Source: DATFIX01 sp047617305 (GTDB lineage: Archaea; Halobacteriota; Halobacteria; Halobacteriales; Natrialbaceae). Taken from it: a stretch of 19,727 nucleotides of DNA. Below, piece by piece: positions 13,622 through 19,460 of this stretch (positions are counted from its first letter, which is position 1; each line of letters opens with the position of its first letter). The position numbers and the translations under genes were made by a program. The DNA lies in assembly GCA_047617305.1 (NCBI GenBank), contig JBLGCL010000031.1, positions 1 to 19,727 of the forward strand, in the 5' to 3' direction. The notes under the pieces were generated by a model. The model was given only the letters and a program-made list of their open reading frames with translations. It did not search any database and was not told the DNA's origin.

Positions 13622-13961
13622 CGAGGGGGAACGCGCGGTGCGGCGGGCGGACTGTCGGCATCTTCGACACGGCGAGCGCGATCCGGGACTACTCTTCCGA
13701 ACGCCCCCGTGCTCCGACGTGGACCTGGACCGGATCGCCGAGTTCGGCGACCGCCAACGCGCCGTCCACGGAGCGGGCACGGCCATCTCGTGGGTCGTCG
13801 CGTAGACGCGTGTCGAGTCATCCGTGGCCGACGCTGGCAGGGCCCGCCCCGCCGGTACCATCCGATGTCCCTTTCCGCTTCGACGGCGTCGATTCCCGTA
13901 TGAACGCGCATTCGTTTCCGGTTCCCGCGCGAAACACGTCAGGGAATTTGGTGAGGGACGC
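13622..13961. other. Intergenic stretch with a possible coding remnant
   Basis: About 340 bases without a supported gene. One plus-strand frame ending at TAG 13803-13805 reads DVDLDRIAEFGDRQRAVHG then AGTAISWVVA. It has plausible haloarchaeal composition and may be the tail of a degraded gene, but no start or family can be seen. Confidence 0.3.
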
Positions 13962-14021
13962 ATGAGTGGTCGCGACGAATACTACAACTACTCGGCCCGG
14001 TCTGTTGTGACTACTAACTAA
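13962..14021 (+). CDS. Possible 19-residue micro-ORF covering repeat copy 1
   Basis: ATG 13962 opens a 19-codon frame, MSGRDEYYNYSARSVVTTN, preceded by a Shine-Dalgarno-like GGTGAGG at 13950-13956 with a 5-nt spacer. Its last 11 residues (NYSARSVVTTN) lie in the direct repeat. The second repeat copy, in the same frame, reads NYSAQSVVMTN and then stops, preceded by a GTG start option at 15290. A shared peptide end followed by a stop in both copies is compatible with a conserved coding remnant or a real micropeptide. The opposite strand is also open in both copies (LVVTTDRAE-stop and LVITTDWAE-stop), so direction is not settled. Treat as a candidate only. Confidence 0.25.
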   Translation: MSGRDEYYNYSARSVVTTN

Positions 14022-14023
14022 CC
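13985..14023. repeat. 39-bp direct repeat, copy 1
   Basis: Identical to 15310-15348 in 35 of 39 positions, same orientation, 1325 bp apart. It begins caactactcggccc and ends ctaactaacc. It lies 40 nt downstream of the orphan AbrB antitoxin's stop. The segment between the copies holds that antitoxin and the UPF0175-like/PIN pair. The palindrome CCGAG-CA-CTCGG follows copy 1 within a few bases. Confidence 0.75.
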
Positions 14024-14062
14024 CCCCGAGCACTCGGAGGCAGTAGCGGACAGTCAAGCACG

Positions 14063-14305
14063 TCACAACTCAGTCGTCTGTCCGCGTGCCTCGTCGCGGG
14101 ATGCTTCTTCGAGCTCGGCGAGCGATGCCTCGCGAAGCTCGTCGGAAGCCGCCGCTCGCAACTCCGCCAGTGGATGGTCGGGAATCGGCACCGGCTTGAT
14201 ACCGCTGTCCAGCTCGCCGAGACGAAACCGCTCGCCATACCGGTCACGCACCCCCTTCGGGATCGTCACTCGCCCCTGTTCGTCCGTCCGTACTTCTCCA
14301 CCCAT
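14063..14305 (-). CDS. Orphan AbrB/MazE-type (swapped-hairpin) antitoxin
   Basis: An 80-residue protein with an N-terminal AbrB-like DNA-binding hairpin 'GGEVRTDEQGRVTIPKGVRDRYGERFRL' (residues about 2-30). A linker 'KPVPIPDHPLAELRAAASDELREASLAELEE' follows, whose C-terminal acidic helix normally wraps the toxin. This layout is typical of haloarchaeal VapB-type antitoxins. The usual PIN toxin, normally overlapping the antitoxin's stop, is missing. Downstream there is only repeat copy 1. The gene is therefore an orphan. It may protect against a toxin encoded elsewhere, or be a leftover after toxin loss. ATG at 14305 was chosen. GTG at 14317 is in frame but extends the protein beyond the family's usual start. 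Confidence 0.82.
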   Translation of the reverse strand: MGGEVRTDEQGRVTIPKGVRDRYGERFRLGELDSGIKPVPIPDHPLAELRAAASDELREASLAELEEASRDEARGQTTEL

Positions 14306-14387
14306 ATCTGAAATCACGAAAGGAGGACAGTTAGTCTTCGTTCCCGGCCTCCCGACGACAGCGGGTTGACGGAGCGGTTTCTCCCGG

Positions 14388-14876
14388 TCAGTCCCCGAGT
14401 TCGCGGAGCTTCTTCTGCACCTGCGAGTAGACCTTCGGGTGCAGGTTCATCCCTTTGTCCACGAGATCGTACAGGAGGTCGGTCGCCTCGTCCGCCGTCA
14501 GATCACCGCTCTTGGTACAACTGAGCAACAGTGTCGTCACCCACCAGCACTCGACGCCGTGGCTCCGGGCGACCTCGATCAGCCCCTTGTCGTTGGCGAG
14601 GAGGATCTCCTCGTCATCCTCTGCCAGCAGAATCACGGACGCGTCGGCCACCGCGATACCCTCCATCGACGCCACATCGTCGGCCCGGGCTGGCGTGTCG
14701 TGAATGGCCACATCTGCCAGAAACTCGTCGAGCGCCGCAGTACCACGCTTCCCCTCCGTGAGGACTCCCTCTCGTACTACCTCAGTTGTTCGAATCTCGT
14801 CGAAGGCGGTCGAGATGAGATCGAGCCGGCCGACCCACGCGAGCGGAATCAGCCCGGAAGAGTCGACGACCACCAT
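14388..14876 (-). CDS. PIN/DUF3368-like toxin of a UPF0175-type pair
   Basis: A 162-residue PIN-fold protein. The N-terminal strand 'MVVVDSSGLIPLAWVGRLDLI' supplies Asp5. 'TTEVVREGVL' supplies candidate Glu36, 'GIAVADASVILLAE' Asp78, and 'ILLANDKGLIEVAR' Asp96. The tail 'LLLSCTKSGDLTADEATDLLYDLVDKGMNLHPKVYSQV' resembles the C-terminal region of DUF3368 proteins, a PIN subgroup that commonly pairs with UPF0175 antitoxins. It would cleave RNA using metal ions at the acidic cluster and be neutralised by the upstream partner. Its start overlaps the antitoxin stop by one base (TGATG). All four acidic positions are present, so the toxin looks intact. Confidence 0.85.
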   Translation of the reverse strand: MVVVDSSGLIPLAWVGRLDLISTAFDEIRTTEVVREGVLTEGKRGTAALDEFLADVAIHDTPARADDVASMEGIAVADASVILLAEDDEEILLANDKGLIEVARSHGVECWWVTTLLLSCTKSGDLTADEATDLLYDLVDKGMNLHPKVYSQVQKKLRELGD

Positions 14877-15169
14877 CAGAGGCGGTCGAGGTCGCGCTCG
14901 AGATCGTCGGTCGTGTACCCGACGTCGATGCCCTCCTCGGCGGCGAGCGTCAGCATCTCAACGTACGAGACGTCTGCGAGTTCCGCTGCCTTTCGGAGTG
15001 TGATGCTGTGGTCGCGGAGCTGGTCGAGTGCCCGCTCTGTGCGCCAATCGTCGAGACCCTGCCGGATGAGACGCCGAAGCACTTCCGACCGGTCGGCACT
15101 CATCTCCTCCTCGAGTTCGGCGAGTGCCTCCTCGTCGTCTTCCGGGATGCGCGTGGTGACCGTTTTCAT
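14876..15169 (-). CDS. Antitoxin with ribbon-helix-helix N-terminus and UPF0175-like C-terminus
   Basis: A 97-residue antitoxin candidate. Residues 1-42 (MKTVTTRIPEDDEEALAEL then 'SADRSEVLRRLIRQGLDDW') are a ribbon-helix-helix DNA-binding unit. Residues about 50-80 ('ALDQLRDHSITLRKAAELADVSYVEMLTLAAEEGIDVGYT') match the UPF0175 pattern, a helix-turn-helix-like segment that ends in a 'Y-t-dDLe-D' tail. Such proteins repress their own operon and block the PIN toxin. It is the first gene of a two-gene unit, as expected for a toxin-antitoxin pair. The region just upstream carries repeated CGTTACGAT sites, likely its own operator. Confidence 0.85.
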   Translation of the reverse strand: MKTVTTRIPEDDEEALAELEEEMSADRSEVLRRLIRQGLDDWRTERALDQLRDHSITLRKAAELADVSYVEMLTLAAEEGIDVGYTTDDLERDLDRL

Positions 15170-15221
15170 CGTTACGATCCACTACGTTACGATACGCAAT
15201 AGATGTAACGGACGCTACGAT
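15170..15221 (-). promoter_or_regulatory. Repeat-containing operator/promoter of the UPF0175-like/PIN operon
   Basis: The 9-mer CGTTACGAT occurs at 15170-15178 and 15185-15193 (15-nt period), with a variant CGCTACGAT at 15213-15221. An inverted GTAACG at 15205-15210 pairs with CGTTAC at 15185-15190. A TATA-like segment on the minus strand (ctattg, 15196-15203) sits in the gap, 27-34 nt from the ATG at 15169. Repeats on both sides of a TATA box are what an autorepressing antitoxin would bind. Confidence 0.65.
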
Positions 15222-15309
15222 CAGGTTTGGACTTCCACAGGTAAAATCAGGAACAACCGAGGACGGTGGTCATCGACTCGCTGAGAACAGTGGATAGGCA
15301 CGCGTCTCG

Positions 15310-15348
15310 CAACTACTCGGCCCAGTCTGTTGTGATGACTAACTGACC
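15310..15348. repeat. 39-bp direct repeat, copy 2
   Basis: Matches 13985-14023 in 35 of 39 positions in the same orientation. It lies 77 nt downstream of the AbrB/VapC pair's last stop and upstream of the UPF0175-like/PIN promoter. It differs from copy 1 at four sites, including Arg/Gln and Thr/Met codons in one reading frame. Sequence outside the repeat is unrelated between copies. Confidence 0.75.
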
Positions 15349-15424
15349 TCACTCACCGTCCGCTTCGCTTGCCGGTGGCTGAGCAATTGGCTTACTCCGC
15401 GGTTCTGATGGACGAACGGCAGAA

Positions 15425-15886
15425 TCAGGCGTCGACGTACTCGTTCAGCGTGTCAAACTCCGCTGGAGAGAGTATGACCTCCGCGGTAACGTCGTCAATG
15501 TCCTCGAAGTCGTCGTCGAGGGTCAGAATCGTCTCCACCCCTTCTTCGAGGGCGACCCGTGCGTAATACCCGTCCCAGCCGTCGATATTGTAATCCGCCG
15601 CTATGTCGAATCCAGCCCTGACTGTCGGCTCGGGCATCTCGTCGTACCAGTGAACTCGACTCGCGTCCGCGAAATTCCCCATCAGGCGAGAGGCGTCACC
15701 GTTCGAAAATCCGTAGTAGTTCGTCAGAACCACGTGAGCACTGAAGAGTGCCGGATACGGCACGACAGCGTTGATGGTGCCCTCGATGGCATCCTTCACA
15801 TACGAGAGTGCTGTCTCGCTGACGGGCGTTCCTGCGTGGGCGAGGGCGACCACACCGACGTCGAAGAGATATGGGCCATCACTCAT
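15425..15886 (-). CDS. vapC: VapC-type PIN-domain toxin
   Basis: A 153-residue PIN-domain protein. 'PYLFDVGVVALAH' gives Asp9, 'NIDGWDGYYARVALEEGVETILTLDDDFEDID' gives Asp105 and Asp124/126, the usual acidic cluster for metal-dependent RNA cleavage. The Glu usually found in the middle helix is not evident in 'ALFSAHVVLTNYYGF', where His51 occupies a comparable place. This is common in some haloarchaeal PIN subgroups or may reduce activity. It starts inside the stop region of the upstream AbrB antitoxin (8-nt overlap), so the two are one operon. The role as toxin is inferred from the family and pairing. Confidence 0.85.
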   Translation of the reverse strand: MSDGPYLFDVGVVALAHAGTPVSETALSYVKDAIEGTINAVVPYPALFSAHVVLTNYYGFSNGDASRLMGNFADASRVHWYDEMPEPTVRAGFDIAADYNIDGWDGYYARVALEEGVETILTLDDDFEDIDDVTAEVILSPAEFDTLNEYVDA

Positions 15887-16157
15887 CGGCGGCGTCGCTC
15901 GTCGCTTGGCGGCGGATCGTTTCGGCGTGATCCTCTACAATCGGATGCATCTCCTCGTCGGGGGCGTCGCGGTCGGTCGCCGCCTCGGAGATGAGCTGTT
16001 CCATCCGCTGAATGACCTTTTCGGGATCGTCCTCCGGCTCGACAACTGCTTTGCCGTCTTCCTCGTGGATGTTGACTTCGGTACCGGGCTCGATCCCGAG
16101 GCGTTCCCGTACCTCCTGTGGCAGCACGATCCGGCCCTTGGAATCCACCGTAACCAT
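15879..16157 (-). CDS. vapB: AbrB-type VapB antitoxin
   Basis: A 92-residue antitoxin with the AbrB/SpoVT swapped-hairpin 'MVTVDSKGRIVLPQEVRERLGIEPGTEVNIHEEDGKAVVEP' at residues 1-41, followed by an acidic helical tail (DPEKVIQRMEQLISEAATDRD...) that would bind the PIN toxin. It overlaps vapC by 8 nt. The ATG at 16157 is fixed by the palindrome that spans it and by the TATA box 20-27 nt upstream. The antitoxin most likely binds that palindrome to repress its own operon. It differs in length and sequence from the orphan AbrB at 14063-14305. Confidence 0.9.
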   Translation of the reverse strand: MVTVDSKGRIVLPQEVRERLGIEPGTEVNIHEEDGKAVVEPEDDPEKVIQRMEQLISEAATDRDAPDEEMHPIVEDHAETIRRQATSDAADE

Positions 16158-16184
16158 ATTCCCACTTTTTGTGGGAATATATAT
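16156..16184 (-). promoter_or_regulatory. Palindromic operator and TATA box of vapBC
   Basis: A perfect 10-bp inverted repeat, ATATTCCCAC (16156-16165) and GTGGGAATAT (16171-16180), is separated by five T. It overlaps the vapB start codon on one side and the TATA-like atatatat (16177-16184) on the other. A dimeric AbrB-type protein bound there would block transcription initiation. This is the cleanest operator in the window. Confidence 0.8.
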
Positions 16185-16258
16185 GTAGGTTTTGCCGCTC
16201 TACGAAACGACCACTCTGACGAGAGAACGCATTTCAGCCAAGCACCTGTAATCGGAGT

Positions 16259-17254
16259 ATGGCTCACGAGTGCGACGATTGCGGAGAGTCGTTCGAGACG
16301 CTCACCCGTCTCCGCCTCCACGACTGTGGCGATGTCCAATCAGAGACATCCTCTACTTCGTCCGATTCAAATCGGCCTGACCTCGGCTACTCATCGCCAA
16401 CTGAAGAGCGAAACGCGTCCGTTGCCGAACTCGATAACCTGCTCGATCGGTTCTCGGACGGTGACAAAGACGCCCTTCACTACGCAGTCGTCGAGTTCGA
16501 GTCGGCCCTCTCGGCTGCACTCGAGGAAGACAACAGTGGCGACACATACCGGGACGTGTTCTGGCCGTACCACGAGCGCGTCAGTGACGCCCTCGACGAG
16601 GCGGCGCGATCAGCGGGTTGGACAGTCCTCGAGGACGTCATCAATGCTCACGATCCCACTGAAGACGACGAGATCCCGGTCGTGACGCCCACGGTCGCGA
16701 ACGCCGTGGGACGGCATCTGATCCGCACGCGGGTGACCGAGAGTGTGGAGGCGATTCCAGTCGCAGGGCTCGAATACCTCGATGCCATCGCAGTCAATGC
16801 CCCCGATACGGCCGATACCGCGCGGGAGGAAGTCCACGCGTACGGGTGGGGAATCGGCCATCCCGCTCACTCGGTCGCCGACCGTCTCCACGCCCGCGCC
16901 TCGGAAGACATCTTCTCCGTCAATCCGACGCTCGAACACGCGTTCTATGCCGACCAGTACGCGGCGGTCGATCTGCTCGAAGAGTTGGTGAGAGACGAGT
17001 CGATCGACGGGACGCTCCCTCGCGTCACCCGTGACGATATGCCGTATCGTCGCTACCTGCTCGACTGCGTCTACGGGCTGAAGACGGACGACCACTGGCC
17101 GGGGATGCCCCGGTACTACGACTGGCACGAGGAGTTCGACTACACGTTCGAGCTGGACGAAACGGTCGAACAGCGCATCCGTGACCTCGTCGAAGAGACT
17201 GGCTTCGACGCCAACCTTCCGAACGACTGGACGTTCCGCGACCTCGGCGTCTGA
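16259..17254 (+). CDS. Uncharacterised protein with an N-terminal C2HC zinc-finger-like motif
   Basis: A 331-residue protein. The first 23 residues have Cys5-x2-Cys8-x12-His21-x-Cys23, a zinc-finger-like knuckle. A Ser-rich linker follows (about 27-55). Then comes a large helical, acidic domain of about 270 residues with Trp- and Tyr-rich blocks ('VFWPYHERVSDALDEAARSAGWTVL', 'VHAYGWGIGHPAHSV', 'HWPGMPRYYDWHEEFDY'). I do not recognise the large domain. There is no transmembrane or nuclease motif. It is soluble and probably nucleic-acid associated because of the finger, which is inference. It lies divergently beside vapBC and 47 nt upstream of another unknown gene on the same strand. The TATA-like region is weak. 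Confidence 0.75.
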   Translation: MAHECDDCGESFETLTRLRLHDCGDVQSETSSTSSDSNRPDLGYSSPTEERNASVAELDNLLDRFSDGDKDALHYAVVEFESALSAALEEDNSGDTYRDVFWPYHERVSDALDEAARSAGWTVLEDVINAHDPTEDDEIPVVTPTVANAVGRHLIRTRVTESVEAIPVAGLEYLDAIAVNAPDTADTAREEVHAYGWGIGHPAHSVADRLHARASEDIFSVNPTLEHAFYADQYAAVDLLEELVRDESIDGTLPRVTRDDMPYRRYLLDCVYGLKTDDHWPGMPRYYDWHEEFDYTFELDETVEQRIRDLVEETGFDANLPNDWTFRDLGV

Positions 17255-17270
17255 GCGAACCACCCTCACG

Positions 17271-17277
17271 CTTTACA
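17271..17277 (+). promoter_or_regulatory. TATA-like box of the coiled-coil protein gene
   Basis: The sequence ctttaca lies 25-31 nt before the ATG at 17302. It gives the second gene its own leaderless promoter inside the 47-nt gap, so it need not depend on the zinc-finger gene upstream. Confidence 0.5.
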
Positions 17278-17301
17278 CACTGCCTGACATACAGCCCGAT
17301 A

Positions 17302-18303
17302 ATGCCGTTCAGCGTCACGTGGCATACGCTCCTCGACGAGTGCGAGGATCTCGCCGAGGATGCGACCCTGCTCACACCACTCTCTCAAAGTCGCTTCCGG
17401 ATCACCGACACACAGGAACACCGAATCGTCGTCGAGTTTCTCGACCGTGACGTGGACGAGACGCGGCCGCTCCAGCGCGACCAGTTCGAGACGCTCCATG
17501 AGCGCATCAGTAACGCCGTCGACGGATTCGACCTTTCGAGGCTCCCGCCCGACGCCGATCCGTATCCCGCCGTGTTGAGTCTGCACCCACGATTCGAGGT
17601 CGACGAGAGCGCGGGCGTGATCCGCGAAACCGACGAACCGACCGGGAGCCAGATCATCACGGGGACAGACGACGAGGACTCGGACGAGGGTTCCACCGAG
17701 CGCACTGAACCCGACGTGGATGTCTACAGCGATGCACTCCTTCTCGTCGACGCGCTGGAGCGGAACGACCTATCCTCGCTGGAGGCGCTGGACACGCCCG
17801 ACCTCATCAATCTCTACACCTTGCTCTCGGACATCCAGCGCGATGCCAACGACCTGCGCCAGAACGTGACAGACGTGCTGTTGGATCGGCTGCACCACGA
17901 CCAGCCCGTTCACGGCCAGTTCGGCTCCGTCCAACGAACGACGCGGCGCAACCGAAACCTCCGGGACGACGAGGAGGTGCTGGCCGCGCTGGAGGACGCG
18001 GGCATCGACCGCGAGCGCGTGTTGAGCGTCGACCGCGACAAGGTCGACGACGCTCTCGACGTGACGGAACTCTCCGAATCGGACGTGTACGACATCGAGG
18101 AGACCGAGTACGTCCGGAAGGCCGAGGTCGATGAGGAACAGCGGGAAACTCGATTGCAGGGGCTGAAAGACCGGCTCGCCACGAGCGACGACCCCGAGGC
18201 CGAGGAACTTCGAGAGGAGATCGAGGAGCTGGAGAGCCGAATCGAGGAGTTGACCGAGTTCAAGACCGGACGAGAGTATAACACCCAGTCAAGTGCGGAA
18301 TGA
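17302..18303 (+). CDS. Uncharacterised acidic protein with a C-terminal coiled coil
   Basis: A 333-residue protein. The N-terminal part (about 1-95: 'MPFSVTWHTLLDECEDLAED', 'FRITDTQEHRIVVEFLDRDVDETRPL') looks like a small alpha/beta domain. An acidic Ser/Asp/Glu/Thr linker follows at about 125-140. A middle helical unit follows ('YSDALLLVDALERNDLSSLEALDTPDLINLYTLLSDIQRDANDLRQNV'), then 'EVLAALEDAGIDRERVLSVDRDKV'. Residues about 275-318 form a strong coiled coil ('ETRLQGLKDRLATSDDPEAEELREEIEELESRIEELTE'). No enzyme motif was seen. The middle unit resembles small helical phage-type proteins in general style, without firm match. It is translated from its own promoter downstream of the zinc-finger gene. 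Confidence 0.75.
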   Translation: MPFSVTWHTLLDECEDLAEDATLLTPLSQSRFRITDTQEHRIVVEFLDRDVDETRPLQRDQFETLHERISNAVDGFDLSRLPPDADPYPAVLSLHPRFEVDESAGVIRETDEPTGSQIITGTDDEDSDEGSTERTEPDVDVYSDALLLVDALERNDLSSLEALDTPDLINLYTLLSDIQRDANDLRQNVTDVLLDRLHHDQPVHGQFGSVQRTTRRNRNLRDDEEVLAALEDAGIDRERVLSVDRDKVDDALDVTELSESDVYDIEETEYVRKAEVDEEQRETRLQGLKDRLATSDDPEAEELREEIEELESRIEELTEFKTGREYNTQSSAE

Positions 18304-18355
18304 TTCCCTCCATTCCGTTCGTTCTGTTGTCGGGCTCGTATTCGACATCGTGAGG

Positions 18356-18364
18356 CTTTTTCAG
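18356..18364 (+). promoter_or_regulatory. TATA-like box of the ABM-fold gene
   Basis: The sequence ctttttcag lies 26-34 nt upstream of the ATG at 18390, which favours that start over the upstream in-frame GTG at 18375. Confidence 0.45.
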
Positions 18365-18389
18365 ATATCCATTCGTGGGTCGAGACGCG

Positions 18390-18695
18390 ATGATCGTCCT
18401 ACATGCTTCATTCCCGATTGACCCGGATAAGCGCGAGGAAGCACTCGATCTGATTGAGGATCTCGTTGAACAATCTCAAGCCGAAGACGGGATGATCGAC
18501 TACCGGGCGACGACCGACGTCAACGATCCGAACGTGGTGCGGTTCTTCGAGCAGTACGAGGACGAGGACGCCTTCGAGGCACACACGCAGACCGACCACT
18601 TCCAAGAGTTCGAGGCCGCACTCCCCGATCTGCTCGCCGGCGAACCCGAGATTCTGCGGTTCGATGTCGAGTCAGCGACCGAACTCGATCTTTAG
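18390..18695 (+). CDS. ABM-fold (antibiotic biosynthesis monooxygenase-like) protein
   Basis: A 101-residue ferredoxin-like alpha/beta protein. The order is strand 'MIVLHASFPIDPDKREEALDLIEDLVEQSQAEDG', strand 'MIDYRATTDVNDPNVVRFFEQYEDEDAFEAHTQTDHFQEFEAAL'. The characteristic ABM phrase 'F-FEQYEDEDAFEAH--TDHF' is present, and the end reads 'GEPEILRFDVESATELDL'. Members act as cofactor-free quinol monooxygenases or heme-degrading enzymes, usually as dimers. No specific substrate is evident here. The start is set at 18390 by the TATA position and by the usual M-V/I strand start. It is monocistronic, and a short inverted repeat begins at its stop codon. Confidence 0.85.
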   Translation: MIVLHASFPIDPDKREEALDLIEDLVEQSQAEDGMIDYRATTDVNDPNVVRFFEQYEDEDAFEAHTQTDHFQEFEAALPDLLAGEPEILRFDVESATELDL

Positions 18696-18726
18696 TTCCT
18701 CGACCGTGGTGGTCTCCACGTGGAAC
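18695..18726. other. Inverted repeat at the ABM gene's 3' end
   Basis: Two nested arms pair across the stop codon region: GTTCC (18695-18699) with GGAAC (18722-18726), and CGTGG (18705-18709) with CCACG (18716-18720). It could form an imperfect hairpin at the transcript end. No T run follows, so a terminator role is weak. Confidence 0.3.
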
Positions 18727-18851
18727 TGGTCGCGTTCCATTCCTCACCACGCGGGCGCACGCGGTGGCAGAACTTGAACAATCGCGCCGTCCCAGTTGTG
18801 CTTCTGCGTTCTCTGGTGACGGAAACCGACGAATGGCGCGTCGAATGTGCC

Positions 18852-19265
18852 CTATGGCTCTGGTGGAGGGGCCAGCTCGATGTCTATCAACTGAATCGTC
18901 TTGAAAACGAGCGCCACGGCGACGATGAAGTCCACCCCGGCCATCGACACGGCGGCCAGTCCCGGATCGTAGGGGACTGCCCACCGGATCGTGCCCGTCC
19001 AGCTCCCGACCATCGAGCCGATCTCGACGAGTGCCATCAGTCCCGTCAGCAGTCGCGAGCCACGAACCACGCTCCAGAGCAACAACAGGCCGATCAGCGC
19101 CATACTGCCAGCCGACAGCGCGGTCGAGACGTTCCCGATTAGACCCGGCGCAAGCGCGGCGGCCAGTAGATACGCCAATCCACAGACGATGATCACGGCG
19201 GTTGCGACCGTATCTGCCGTCAACCCGACAGCCATACGTCCGATTTCTCGATTCTCATCGCTCAT
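18852..19265 (-). CDS. Four-helix small membrane protein
   Basis: A 137-residue protein with a hydrophilic start (MSDENREIGRMAVGLTADTV) and four hydrophobic helices: 'TAVIIVCGLAYLLAAALAPGLIG', 'STALSAGSMALIGLLLLWSVV', 'LTGLMALVEIGSMVGSWTGT' and 'AAVSMAGVDFIVAVALVFKTI'. Short loops and a Pro-rich tail (ELAPPPEP) follow. I do not recognise the family. It may be a small integral membrane subunit. Codon and composition are ordinary for the window. A TATA-like box 26-32 nt upstream supports the ATG at 19265. It is divergent from the RPA-like gene. Confidence 0.75.
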   Translation of the reverse strand: MSDENREIGRMAVGLTADTVATAVIIVCGLAYLLAAALAPGLIGNVSTALSAGSMALIGLLLLWSVVRGSRLLTGLMALVEIGSMVGSWTGTIRWAVPYDPGLAAVSMAGVDFIVAVALVFKTIQLIDIELAPPPEP

Positions 19266-19290
19266 GTCTGCAGTATTTCACGACACAGGC

Positions 19291-19297
19291 ATAAAGC
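19291..19297 (-). promoter_or_regulatory. TATA-like box of the four-helix protein gene
   Basis: The minus-strand box gctttat lies 26-32 nt upstream of the ATG at 19265, giving a leaderless transcript. It shares the 190-nt divergent region with the RPA-like gene's promoter. Confidence 0.5.
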
Positions 19298-19389
19298 GTC
19301 ACACAGCCGGCTGACCGCGTGCTCTGCACGCTGCATTCGACGAGTCCACGCGGGGCACTGCGTGTTCACTTTCACCGCGATTGGCACAC

Positions 19390-19396
19390 GTTTTAG
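19390..19396 (+). promoter_or_regulatory. TATA-like box of the RPA-type gene
   Basis: The sequence gttttag lies 61-67 nt before the ATG at 19457. That implies a leader of about 35-40 nt, unlike the leaderless genes elsewhere in the window, and makes room for a Shine-Dalgarno-like site and a micro-ORF. Confidence 0.45.
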
Positions 19397-19436
19397 CCCC
19401 CTCGACCAGTACTGGCCCCTATCTCCCGTTGAACAC

Positions 19437-19460
19437 GAGGAGGAGATGACCAAGCCATGA
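19437..19460 (+). promoter_or_regulatory. Shine-Dalgarno-like leader with a four-codon ORF overlapping the RPA start
   Basis: GAGGAGGAG (19437-19445) is followed directly by ATG ACC AAG CCA TGA (19446-19460), whose stop overlaps the RPA start as ATGA. A ribosome finishing this four-codon frame could reinitiate on the RPA ATG. The GGAGG is also about 11 nt from the RPA start, so it may simply serve that start. Confidence 0.4.

Noticed and set aside
13824..14021. A 65-codon plus frame as a full gene
   Set aside because: The first 46 codons look like an Arg-rich shadow. Only the last 19 codons, with a Shine-Dalgarno-like site, are considered as a candidate.
18305..18345. A third copy of the 39-bp repeat near tctgttgtcgggctcg
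   Set aside because: Only a 9-base core matches. The rest diverges, so it is chance.
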